Assembly (NCBI RefSeq): GCF_029168945.1
Contig: NC_083610.1
Coordinates: 75,507,580 to 75,571,579, forward strand
Origin: Cannabis sativa
Lineage: Eukaryota; Streptophyta; Magnoliopsida; Rosales; Cannabaceae
Direction: 5' to 3'
DNA length: 64,000 nt
The notes below the pieces were generated by a model. The model was not told the DNA's origin, did no database searches, and was given only the letters and a program-made list of their open reading frames with translations. A program made the translations under genes and the position numbers. Position 1 is the first letter of the stretch. Each line of letters opens with the position of its first letter. Positions 51,652 to 62,784 of the stretch are shown here, in pieces.

Positions 51652-52525
51652 AACGTCGCTATGAACGCTTGGCTGCCACAAGCCAGTTATCCCCGTGTTA
51701 ACTTTTCTGACACATCTAGCTTCAAATTTCGAAGGTCTAAAGGATCGATAGGCCACGGTTCGTATTCGTACTGAAAATCAGAATCAAACTAGCTTTTACT
51801 CTTTTGTTCCACACGGGATTTCTGTTCTCGTTGAGCTCATCTTACGACACTTGCATTATCTTTTAATAGATGTGTCGCCCCAACCAAACTCCCCACCTGA
51901 CAATCAACTAAGATAAAATTTCATACACAAAAATCAGTTCAATAAAATAACTCAAATGAAAACATCCATTCAACATGCTCTAACCTACCAAAAGAATTAC
52001 ACACATATTATACCTACTCCAAAAATACTCATTCACTATGTTATATAATCAGTTCTATTTTAGTTATAACCGGTTTGAGTTATTTCATGTTATTTATTTT
52101 TATGTATTGTAACACTATTATAGAACCGGTTCTATTTTAATTATAATTGGTTTAAGTTATTTGTTTTTATTCATTATGTTATAGAACCAGTTATATTTTA
52201 ATTATAACGACTTTGAGTTATTTTATGTTATTTATTATTATTCATTATGTTATAGAACAAGTTATATTTTTATTTATATCTGAGACATCTACTTCTGGTG
52301 ACTTTTCCAATAACTTTTCCCTGACTGTGACTTTTCCAGCGACTATGACTTTTCTGGCAAATTTTCTGGCGGCAATAACTTTTTCAGTGACTTTTCCGAC
52401 ACTGATAACTTTTTCGACGACTTTTTCGACCAAACTTATTATTATTTTACAAATATGGAATTTTCATCTTTTTTTACAAAAATATGACATAAAAAAGCCC
52501 ATATAAATATGAAAAATTAAAAAAA
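50576..52525. mobile_element. Foldback-like element with long inverted arms around an rRNA fragment
   Basis: The left arm (about 50576-51460) and right arm (about 51905-52525) are inverted copies. Both contain, from outside in: AT-rich ends (ttgtaataataagttt left; its complement right), a zone of 12-nt repeats gaaaaagtcnccgg (50735-50885; complement at 52290-52430), the word tatctcagatataaataaaaatag (complement right), and degenerate units of about 75 bp built on aactcaaaccggttataa...aaaatagaaccggtt. No transposase frame is seen. Class uncertain; a foldback or MULE-type nonautonomous element fits best. Confidence 0.75.
51462..51902 (-). pseudogene. 25S rRNA gene fragment (3' third, domains V-VI)
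   Basis: The minus strand reads as conserved plant 25S rRNA from ggggagtttggttggggcg (51895) through ggggataactggcttgtggc (about 51690), ctgggtttagaccgtcgtga (about 51555) to cctagtacgagaagaaccg (about 51490). The last is the sarcin-ricin loop region, normally AGTACGAGAGGAACC, with one G to A change. Other defects include a gap of about 8 bases near 51762, after gaaccgtg. It ends shortly after gattcgcat. A 0.44-kb piece with mutations cannot be a working rRNA gene. Confidence 0.92.
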
Positions 52526-52599
52526 ACAAAAAAAAAAAAAAAAACCAATAACCCTATAGTATTATTTGTTGGGCTTTTCAGTTTTAACCAAAAAAAAAA

Positions 52600-53545
52600 A
52601 AGTAACAATATTACAAAAATACTTTCAGCTAGCCAAATAAACAAATATGCAGCTCCAATAAAAAAAATTACACAAATACCACTTACACACACCTTCAACT
52701 CAGGATCCATGCTTCCTGGGCAACTATCGTGCAACTACGCAGCAACCCAAAACAACCGAAACGAAAATTCAATGAGAAAGAGAACCACCATTAATTCCGG
52801 CGACTTCACCTGAGAAGACGACCAGAATCAATCAAAACAGGGGCTGCTTCGAATTCATAAGAAAAGTGTAGAAAAACTACTACGAAACTAAAATTCAACT
52901 GAAAATCCAATTTAATTTGCATAAAACTAATGTCCTGACTTCAATGTTTAGATCCATGAAAGGAAGATCTCAAAAAGTTGAGTTGGAGTTCCCAAACAAT
53001 CCAACTCAAGTATAATCCAAAAAAAAAATTACATCAATACTATATTAAAATATTTATCCTGGTGTATTTTTGCTGTTTTCCAAATTTCTAATGGTGAATT
53101 TATTCATATTAAATCATTAAGAGACATGTAGATAGAGTTACGTACGTGGAAACACTGTTTTGATTTTTAATGTTTCACAACAGTTGCATTAGAGTTGCCT
53201 AAATATTTTGTTAACAATTATTTCGTCTAATTGAAACCTTCGTCTGATGCAACCTTCAGCCAACCACCCAACAACCACCTAGAAACTTTCATCTGATTGA
53301 AACCTTCGTCTGATGCAACCTTCGGCCAACCACCTAGCAACCACCCTGCAACCATCGTCTGAGTCGTCTGATGCAACCACCGTGCAACCACGTAGCAGCC
53401 ACCCTGCAACCATCGTCTGATTGTGTAAGTGATGATAGTGTAAGTGGTATTTTAGTAATTAAAATCACATAAAAGGTATAAATGTTGTCTTTGCCTTAGG
53501 GAGGTATTTTTGTAAATAAAATGTCAATTTATATTTTCTATGTAA
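52600..53545. mobile_element. MULE-like MITE
   Basis: The ends are inverted copies: ttacaaaaatac (about 52611) pairs with gtatttttgtaa (about 53505), and aaataccacttacac (52674) pairs exactly with gtgtaagtggtattt (53438). A further outer similarity (cataaataaataa at about 50627; its complement at about 53560) links this end to the left arm of the preceding foldback element. No transposase. A central stretch at 52740-52860 could be a captured gene piece. Confidence 0.6.
53234..53420. repeat. Minisatellite inside the MULE-like MITE
   Basis: Imperfect tandem units built from cttcgtctgatgcaacc, gccaaccacc and caaccaccctgcaaccatcgtctga. Unit lengths vary from about 25 to 55 bp. The open frame across it is a product of the repeat. 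Confidence 0.8.
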
Positions 53546-55882
53546 TAATTCCTTATTTATTTATGCCATAAAAAAGTAAAGTCTTATAATTTTCTCTTAT
53601 ATTGTGTAATATCTACATGATTTTAATTATATTTTAATTTAAGAAAGGGATTATTTCACAAATACATAAAAGCAACAGAAAAATTATAAAAATATGGTTT
53701 TATGGAATTTTAAATATTTTTACGATTTTTTTTATTTCATTTACAGAAAATACGGTTCTTTTTATGTTGTATTCTTGTTAATTTGCTGTTGATTTTTTGT
53801 TATTTTTTGTTGATATTTTGATGTTATTTAGATGTTATTTTCATGTTACTTTTATGTAGTTTTTTTATTATTTTTGTGTTATTTCTATGAAAAACAGTAA
53901 AATTGTAAAAACAAAAAATTCTTTAAACGTAAAAATATAATTTTTTTTTTATTAAAAATAGTGTCTTATATAATTATCCATTTAAGTAAATTATAACAAA
54001 TGATCGCAAATCATAGCATATGTAAGTAAATGTCTTTATTTTAAAATTTATAGAAAAATGACTATTTTATACTATTATTTATTTATATTGTCTTTTGTCA
54101 CATAAAAAAATTAATAATTTTTTTCATATATATATATAGATATATTTTAAATTAAAGCAAATTACATAAAGATTATGGTATATTTATATTAATTTTGTTA
54201 AAAAAAATTTTTATTTTAAAGTTTTAACGATTTTTTTAATTTTTTATAAGTTGTTAGTATATTTCTGTTTTGTTATATGGTATATTATTATTTTTAGTTG
54301 ATATTCATTTTTTATTTTTCTATGTATAATAGTGGTACATAATTTTGTTAGCATAATACAAATATTTTAATGTATGTATATAATTTTATTGACATGCTAC
54401 ATATATTTAATTATTATTTTTATATATTTTAATTGTATAATGTATTATTTATTTTAAATAATATTTAATTATTTTGTATTTTATTATATACAATGGTGGT
54501 GTATAATTTTATTGTTATAGTATATATATTTTAATTGTACTATATAATTTGATTAGTATAGTATACATATATATTAGTAATACTAGGTGAATGTACGTGC
54601 CGCCACGTATTGCTAGTTTCATTTAAGATTTTGGTCTTTTTAAGATTTTGAATGTATTTTATTTTTAAAGATTACAAATTTTTTGTTTGAAAAAATTAAA
54701 TATTTATATTTAAAATATTATTTAATAATGTATTAAAAATAATATTAGTGTAATTATAAAATTGTAAATAAATTTATTATTGGAGTAGTAGATTATTCTA
54801 TTTAGTTCTTTTTTTAACATAGCATCGTAATGTAAGTTTATATCTATAAATATTTTGTAAAGTGTTAATATTATATGAACATCTCCATTTATAAAGCTAA
54901 AAAGTGGGTCAATAACAGAAGTGGTATATATGCAATCACATAAAGATAGAAGTGGTATTTCTGCTTCCTATGCTTATCTAGAGAAAACATTAGATAAGTA
55001 AGGTTAACTTTAATATATAAAGATTTTTCTTTTTTAAAAAACAATAAAAAAAATTATTAATATTCTCCCAAGATAGGTTTGTTAGAGAGATATGTGGCTA
55101 AGATAATTTTTTTAATTTAAAAAGAGATTATTAATATTTAAAAGATTGTTTAATTTTTTGGGTTTAATTATTGGGTTTATTTGTTAACGGGAGATCAAAC
55201 CTAATCGTTAAATTTAACAGAATATTCTTTTATTTTTAAGTATATTCTGTTAAACCAAGAAATGTCGTTAGATAGACACTTTTAATATATAAAGATATAT
55301 TTTTATTATTATTATTAGTATATATGTTTTGATAATGGTATATGTATTTTTTGTTACACGGTATATCAATTTTTTAAAATAATATTTAAGTTCTATTTTC
55401 TATTATACTTTTGTTGACATGACATATAATTTAATTAGCATCCTATATATTTTTATTTGTTGTTAGTATATATATATATTTCTATTGTAAGATACATATT
55501 TTTTGTTATATGGTATATAAGTTCTATTGTATAGTGTATCGTTTTATTTTAGATCATGCATGTTTAGTTTTTATTTTATTATATATAAATGTGATATATA
55601 ATTTTGTAAGTATGTTATAATTATTTTATGGTTGTATATAATTTTATTAATACTGCATATATAATTTTTTTAATAATATTATATTATTTTATTTTATTTT
55701 TTATTGTAGGTATATATATTTTGTTGTATGGTATATGATTTTTGTTGTCTACATTATATCGTTTATTTAAGATGATATTTAGTTTTTATTTTATATATAC
55801 AATGATTATATATAAATTTTTTAGTATGTATACATATTTTAATAGTGGTATATATAATTTTGTTAGCATGATACATAGTTTT
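53546..55882. other. Very AT-rich, repeat-like spacer
   Basis: No gene. From about 54230 to 55880 short phrases such as tatataattttgttagcatg, gtatatattttaattgta and ttttgttatatggtatat recur in changing order. They resemble a decayed satellite or expanded microsatellite. A short stretch near 54590-54610 (gaatgtacgtgccgccacgtattgc) is less AT-rich. Confidence 0.6.
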
Positions 55883-55897
55883 AAGTATTAATTTAGT

Positions 55898-57220
55898 ATT
55901 CGATTATTCGATTCCCGAATTCTTTGTGTAGTCGAGTTTTAAAGGCTAGTTACGTTCGTGATGGATGTATTGGATGTGAAATGTGGGTCTAAAGCATCCT
56001 TTGTCTGGCGTAGCTTGGTGTGGGGGAAGAAGATCACACAGAAGGGCTATTGCTGGAGAATTGGCCAGGGAGAGAAAGTTAGGGTGCTTGAGGACCTTTT
56101 TTTACCTAGGTCAGTCACCTTTCAGGTTTATGATAAACTAGTTATGCCTGATCAAATGCGGGTGGTGGATCTAAAGAATTCAGATGGTACTTGGAATATA
56201 AACTTTATCCGTGGTATGTTTAATTCAGTTGATGCAGATCTGATTCTGAGTATTCCTAGTGGAGATTGGGAGATGGAAGATACTATTTTGTGGCACTATA
56301 GTCATAATGGTGAATATTCAGTCAAAAGCGGATACCGAGTTGCTGCTGCATTAAGGGAAGAGCTTCACCATTCTAATGTAGTGGATTCAGAAAGATGGTG
56401 GACTGAGATGTGGCGTTTGAAAGTTCCCCCAAAGGTCAAGCATTTTGTTTGGAAGGTATGTCATTCTTGGCTTCCGACTTATGCTGTTCTTTCTCAGCAT
56501 AAGGTGGCTTTCAGTCCTCTGTGTCGATGCTGTTCTTCAGGTAAGAATGAAGATGTGGGTCATATGTTGTGGGGTTGTTCTCCGGGTGTTAGAGTCTGGA
56601 AGAGATGCGAGTTATGGTCAGATATTAAGAAGTATGATGTGAATGATAACATTGTCTTTCTTCAAAATTTGTTCAATGTGTGGTCATAGGAAACTTTTAA
56701 TTTATTCTTAGTGATCTGTTGGTACATGTGGTTCATTCGAAACAATGTCAATCATGGTGGTTGTCAACCTACAGATGATATTGGAATGGAGTAACAATTT
56801 CTTAAGAGATTACCAAGAAGGTAATAGCAAGGGGAGTACAAACAAGCATGATAAAAGCAGGCGGTGGTGGCAAAAGCCCGCTGATGGTTGGCTTACCATT
56901 AATGTGGATGTTGTGGTTTCACAAAAGAGGGGAAAATATTGAAGAGGGCTAGTGACTAGGAATGAGAATGGTCAGAGTATTTTTGCTACTGTAACACCAC
57001 GGTCTGGTGCCGTCACTCCACTTGCGGCTGAACTTGAAGCCATTTTAGATGGTATTTCAGCTGGTATCCAGAGAGGACTGATGCGATTTACGGTGGAGTC
57101 CGACTGTCTTCAAGCCATTAATTTAATTGAGAAGGTGCATGAGGGTTGTCGGGATGTCAATGGCTTGATCTTCGAGATACGAAAGCTGCTCCAGTCCCAC
57201 AACGCTTTTGGTTTGAAGTT

Positions 57221-57253
<33 letters not shown>

Positions 57254-57414
57254 GCAAATCAAGTTACCCACATTTTAGCCAATTATGCATTGTGTAACGA
57301 TGTTAGTGTTATGTGGATTGAGATTACACCCCCTTGTGCTCGACATGCAGCGAGGCATGACTTGCAATTTCCTTGTAATGATGTTTGATGAATGAAGGCT
57401 TTCTGTTCTAAAAA
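55898..57414 (+). mobile_element. 5'-truncated L1-type LINE (LINE-5)
   Basis: It is flanked by a perfect 15-bp duplication AAGTATTAATTTAGT (55883-55897 and 57415-57429) and ends in a short A-run. An open frame at 55958-56689 covers the end of the RT region and zf-RVT ([46 protein letters not shown]). A stop at 56687 precedes an RNase H-like part (WLTINVDVVV near 56890; [15 protein letters not shown] near 57020; [14 protein letters not shown] near 57090), split by a TGA at 56941. It is a different subfamily from LINE-1 and LINE-2. Confidence 0.92.
57221..57254. repeat. (TA)n(GA)n microsatellite in LINE-5
   Basis: Seven TA units run directly into about ten GA units, inside the RNase H part. 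It breaks the protein homology there, so it arose by expansion after insertion or in the source copy. Confidence 0.85.
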
Positions 57415-57429
57415 AAGTATTAATTTAGT

Positions 57430-58080
57430 GTTGTTAAAATTTCTTTGTGGCATATAATTTTATTACTACGGTATACTAATTTTCAATAATACGATATATC
57501 AAATACTTTTATATATATATATATTTAATGATCTAATATATTTATTCATTTTTGTTACAATATATTAATATGCAATACTAAAAAATTATATAACTTAATT
57601 TAATTATTATAAATTTTGTTTTTTAAAAAATTAATATGTAGTAAAATAATTTTATAATTTTTATTAGCTAATTTATTATATTTGACAATTTTCTTAATTT
57701 GTTTTAAAAAAAAGAACATTTACTAACTTAATTTTCTAAATTTAGGACTATTTTGCATCTCACTCCTTTAATTTATCTAAATATGATATGTGGAGTTTAT
57801 ATTAGAAGTTAGACTATTTGGTCTTTTCATATTACATTTCATTTGACTCAGTATAAAGAACAAATTAGAAAAATTTAAGTGCAATTCGTCTATTTTTTAT
57901 TATTTTTTTTTAATTTTAGTTTTTTTATTAACGTGCAATCCATCTAAGTTATAAATAAAAAAAAAGTATCTTGTCTAATAGGTTGATCTGTTCTTTTAGT
58001 TTGGTTAATCCGCCAGACCAATCATTAATATTTTTTAATTTAATTTAATTTTATATTTTAATTAATTGTAATAATAAATT
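57430..58080. other. AT-rich spacer
   Basis: No gene or clear repeat structure seen. It ends with the AAATT duplication of the following copia element. Confidence 0.6.
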
Positions 58081-58642
58081 TGTGGAGTCTTAAACTCCAA
58101 ATAAGAACCAACAAAAACCAAGAACAATGCACAATGATCAAGAACATGAATTGAACATAAAATCGGCAGCATAAATCATAACATAAACCAGTAAATGCAG
58201 CAACTAATGAAAGCACTAAACAACAACAACAAGAACTTACGTGATTGGGCTACACAATCAAGGTAATCATGAGCTTAATCCACGGGAGAAAGCAGCCTTG
58301 AATCGGTTGTGGAGACGAACTTTTATTGATCTGAACAGAGGTTACAAAACAGGGAAGAAACCCTTGTTACAATGGAGTCTTGCTCCTCACAACATGTCTC
58401 ACTGGTGACACTCTCAAACAAACACAATAGAGGGCATTTACAACTCTCAAACACCCTCTCAATTTCTCTCTAAACCCTCTGAATTTTCTCTCTCAATCTG
58501 TACACAAGTGAGAGGTATTCATTTATAGGTATATGGTTAGCATATAACTAACTTAACTGTCAAGACAATTAAGTTAGTTAGAGGAGTATGCTAACTGTCA
58601 AAACCGACAGTAAAACCAAGTTCAAGAGGTCAAACCTCAACA
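58081..58642 (-). repeat. Copia-2 3' LTR
   Basis: 562 bp. It matches 62785-63324 with many scattered substitutions and about 20 bp more sequence near 58450 (an extra run of acaccctctc). The divergence shows an older insertion than Copia-1. Confidence 0.92.
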
Positions 58643-58799
58643 AATTCCACCTGGTTTGATCACTTGAACACCTCTGTAATGATTTCCAATAGAAGAATTT
58701 CTTTCTAATTCCAATGTAGGTTGTCTCCATGAGGAGACATTTCTTTAGTTGATTCTGAGTAAGTTTAGACAATGTCTAAACTTGTCACTTGTGGTACTC

Positions 58800-60290
58800 T
58801 TTGTAAAGATGTCTGTAGGATTTTCATTTGTTCCAATCTTCTTAACTTGAACTTACTTCGAATTGATTATATCTCGAATGAAATGTCATTTTATATCAAT
58901 GTGCTTTGACCTCTCATGAAACATTGGATTTTTCATGAGATGCAAGGCACTTTGATTGTCACAGAAAACAATGATGTCCTCAGATTCTATCTCCATTTCA
59001 TTTGACATTCCCTTGAGCCAAATAACTTCCTTGATGGCTTCTGTTGCAGCCATGTATTCAGCTTCAGTGGATGACAGAGCAACCACTTTCTGCAAGTTTG
59101 ATTTCCAGCTAACACATCTTCCATGGACAGTAAAAACATAACCAGTTAGAGACCTTCTGGTGTCAATATTTCCTGCATAATCATGATCAACATAGCCAGT
59201 TACATCTCTATGTAGCTGGTCTCTGCTATCAAATACTAGACTAGTGTTCAGTGTTTCTTTAATGTATCTCATTGTCCACTTGAGTGCAGACCAGTGTTTT
59301 TCTTCAGGGTTGGCTAAATATCTGCTTGTAACACTCATGGCATGAGCAATATCTAGTCTTGTGCACACCATTGAGTACATTAAACTTCCCACACAGCTTG
59401 CATAGGGTATCTGATTCATGTGCTTCCTTTTAGCATTAGTTGTTGGAGCTTGAGTAATGGATAGTTTGAAATGTTGTGCTAATGGTGTTGATACAACTTT
59501 AGAGTTGATCATTGCAAACTTGTCAAGCACCTTCTTGAGGTAATTACTTTGTGATAGAATGATCTTGTGAGGCCTTTCTCTTCTGAGGTCAATACCTAGT
59601 ATTCTTTTTGCTGTCCCCAGATCCCTTATTTTGAATTCTTTGCATAGGAGCTGTTTGAGCTTGTCAATCTCAGATCTTTTCTTTCCAACAACCAGTATGT
59701 CATCAACATACACCAGTAGGTGGATTTTGTTTGCAAAATACACATAGGGGTCATATTTGCTCTTAATATAGCCAATCTTGTTCATGTATTCATCAAACTT
59801 CAAGTTCCATTGTCTTGGAGCTTGTTTAAGACCATATAAGATTTCTTTCAGAGACAAACCTGATCTTTGTCTTGGCTTTCAAAACCTTCAGGTAATTGCA
59901 TGTAGATCTCTTCTTCTAGATTACCATGTAGGAAGGCTGTTCTTACATCCATTTGATCCACTTCAATATCAAATTTGGCAGCCTTAGACAAAATCATTCT
60001 TCTTGAGGCTTGTTTAACTACTGGTGAGAAAATTTCATTGAAATCTACACCCACTTGCTGAGTGAAACCCTTAGCTACCAATCTTTCCTTAAACCTCTTT
60101 GTACCATCCTTGGAATCACCTTCCTTTTATCTGAAAATCCATTTATAGCCAACACCTTTTTTTTTTCTATCAGGCTTCTTAACCACAATCCAAGTTCTGT
60201 TCTACTTGAGTGAACTCATTTCTTCCTGAATTGCTTGTAACCAAGCCTTACCATTCTTACCATTGACAGCTTCAAAATAACTTGAAGGGA
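58800..60290 (-). pseudogene. Copia-2 reverse transcriptase and RNase H
   Basis: RT begins near 60250 (WLQAIQEEMSSLK) and includes LVAKGFTQQVGVDFNEIFSPV (60081) and VDQMDVRTAFLHGNLEEEIYMQLPEGF. After a one-base shift near 59855 a 323-codon open frame (59857-58886) follows. It carries ILYGLKQAPRQWNLKFDEYM, the catalytic VYVDDILVVG near residue 53, RDLGTAKRILGIDL, and RNase H with DHDYAGNIDTRRSLTGYVF, LSSTEAEYMAATEA and FCDNQSALHL. The tail (NENPTDIFTK near 58805) lies past a stop. This is the best preserved pol segment in the window. Confidence 0.93.
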
Positions 60291-60456
60291 CTAAACTGTC
60301 AATCTCAACTGCAACAGTGAGTGCAAATGCTATAAACTCAGCATATCCTAGTCTATTAGGTGTCCTTATTTCTCTTCTATCTCTATCTCTTGCCAGCTGA
60401 TAGTTGCTAAGATCATCTTGATCACCATCAGATTTTTCTTGACTTTCTTCAGTCTG

Positions 60457-61737
60457 TTATTCTTGTATTTGATCTGAGTTATTAATTGGCTCCACCCCAA
60501 GTTGTAAACTGCTTGAATTAGTGTCTTTTGCAGAGACAATTTTAGTTTGATTTTTTGTCACTTTCATGGCCATCTTATCTTCCCTGAACACAACATCCTT
60601 ACTTATGATATATTTCTTAAAACCAAGTTCAAGACACCACAACTTGTACCCCTTGATTCCATCAGGGTAACCTAGAAATAGACACTTAATGGCTCTAGGT
60701 TGGAGCTTGTCTTGTCTTATGTTAGCATAGGTTGTGCATCCAAATACCTTGAGATGTTCATACTTAGGAATTTGACCAGTCCACATTTCTTGAGGGGTTT
60801 TAAAGTTTATGGTTGTTGTAGGACATCTGTAAATTAGATAACAAGCCGTTTTTAATGCTTCTCCCCAAAACTTTCTCTCCAAACCAACACTATTCAGCAT
60901 GCATCTTACTCTTTCAAGAAGAGTTCTATTCATTCTTTCAGCCAAACCATTTTGTTGTGGATTCTTGACAACTGTGTTGTGTCTTCTAATTCCCTCTCTT
61001 ATGCAATAGCTCTTGAACTCATCTAAACAAAATCCAAGGCCATTATCTGTCCTCAAAACCTTGATGCAACATCCTGTTTATTTCTCTATCATGGTTTTCC
61101 AATTGACAAATGTTTGAAAGGCTAGATTCTTATTTTTCAACAAGAATACACAAACCTTTCTTGAGTAATCATCTATGATACTCATGAAGTAGCTTGCACC
61201 CCCCAGTGTTTGAATTTTGGAGGGACCCTAAAGATCAGAATGAATGTAGCTCAGTTTCTCAGTAGTTGTATGCATGCCCTTTGAAAATTTCACTTTGCAA
61301 CTCTTTCCCAATACACATGATTCACAAAATTCTAACTTGTCTTTTAGACCACCTTTGAATACCCCTTGTTGGTCAAGTTCTATCAAACCTCTTTCACTGG
61401 CATGACCTAGCCTATGATGCCACATCTTAAAGCTATTTTCTAGTGATTTGATTATTATTGGTGCTGCAGAACCAGTGACAGTGTGACCATCAAGATAGTA
61501 TATGCCATTTCTAACTTTTCCCTTAACAATAACAAGTGATCCTCTAGTAACTTTTAGGGTTCCATCATCTATCTTGACAATGTAACAATTTTTATCAAAA
61601 GCACCAATTGAAAGAAAATTTCTTTTAAGTTTAGGTACATACCTTACTTGTTGCAAGACCCTGATTTCACCATCATGCATTTTCATCTGAACAGACCCAA
61701 TTCCTTCAATTTTGCATGATTTGCTATTGCCTAACAA
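60457..61737 (-). pseudogene. Copia-2 integrase region
   Basis: An open frame at 61737-61228 holds the GAG-pre-integrase domain (VRYVPKLKRNFLSIGA; MWHHRLGHASERGL; the CX2C pair as CESCVLGKSC). The catalytic core follows in shifted frames (SIIDDYSRKVCVF near 61170). A second open frame 61056-60457 starts RTDNGLGFCLDEFKSYC and includes NPQQNGLAERMNRTL with the core Glu, then VFGCTTYANI and CLFLGYPDGIKGYKLW. Stops near 61228 and 61075 separate them. Confidence 0.92.
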
Positions 61738-61749
61738 GACACTTCCACC

Positions 61750-62703
61750 TTACTCTTCAGACATTGTACTGAAAAACTTTCTGTTTGGTGTCATATGAAA
61801 AGAGTAGCCTGAGTCCAAGATCCATTCTTCACCAAAATTCATACTAGAGGCAACAAGAACATCAGCTGATTCATATCCATCAGCAGCTAGATCAGCTTCT
61901 CCCTTAGACTTGTTTTTCTTATTTTGTTCTCTTTTTAACTTGGCTTTGAGAGCAATACAATCATCACTAAAATGTCCTTCTTTCTTAAAGTAATAGCATT
62001 GTTTCCATGTTGTGTTTCTTGAACCAGATCTTTTCTTGTGTCCCCCATTTCCATGATGATTCTTGTTTCCTTTGTAGTCTCTTTTCATACTTCTGCCTCT
62101 TGTAAATAGACCTTCACCACTTGATTCGATCTTGTCATCTCCCTTTCTTTGAATCTCTTTTGAACTTAATGCAGCCTTGACTTCTGTCATGGTGAGTGAA
62201 TTCTTTCCATACAGAATCGTGTCAACAAAATATTCATAAACCTTTGGCAGAGAGCTTAGTAGAATGATAGCTTAATCCTCATCATCATGGATCTTCACCC
62301 CAATGTTGCATAGATCCAGAATAATCTTGTTGTAGTCATCAAGATGTCTTCCCAACTCATTGGATTCATCCATTCTCAGAGTGTAGAGTTTCTTCTTGAG
62401 TTATAATTTGTTGGCTAATGACTTTTTCATGTAAATCTCAGAAAGTTTATTCCATAATCCCAATGCTTTCTCCTCACTTGAAACTTCTCTCAACACTTCA
62501 TCTCCCAAACTCAGCAAAATTGCATTGTGTGCTTTGGTTTCTATTTTAGTCTTCTTTTTCTTGTCATCAATGGCTGCTAGAGCTTCTGTATCCAAGGCAT
62601 CTGAAATACCTTGATGAACCAACAATGCTTTCATTTTAATTCTCCATAGGCCAAAATCATTGGCACCATTGAACTTGTCAATCTCAAAATTTTAGCTGGA
62701 CAT
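61750..62703 (-). pseudogene. Copia-2 gag and protease
   Basis: An ATG at 62703 is followed by a stop three codons on, in a region that otherwise reads FDKFNGANDFGLWRIKM. Gag core: 62634-62401 (LGDEVLREVSSEEKALGLWNKL), stop, then YTLRMDESNELGRHLDDYNK; a second open frame starts at 62190 with MTEVKAALSSKEIQRK. The zinc knuckle reads CYYFKKEGHFSDDC: the second Cys of CX2CX4HX4C is Phe. The protease has WILDSGYSFHMTP near 61835. A stop at 61750 ends it. Confidence 0.9.
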
Positions 62704-62768
62704 TCTTGATCTTCTTGGTGAGTTCCTTAAAGAATAGATTCGATTCTTGAATTGCTGAGAGAAATTTA

Positions 62769-62781
62769 AGCTCTTATACCA
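62769..62781 (-). other. Copia-2 primer-binding site
   Basis: Minus-strand TTGGTATAAGAGC lies three bases from the LTR. It is the initiator-methionine tRNA complement with one change (TGGTATCAGAGC usual). Confidence 0.8.
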
Positions 62782-62784
62782 ATT

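Noticed and set aside
51462..51902. A working rRNA gene
   Set aside because: Only a 0.44-kb piece of 25S is present, with substitutions and a gap, and no 18S or 5.8S sequence nearby.
53227..53409. Small protein with repeated WLLGGW words
   Set aside because: It is a translation of the minisatellite.
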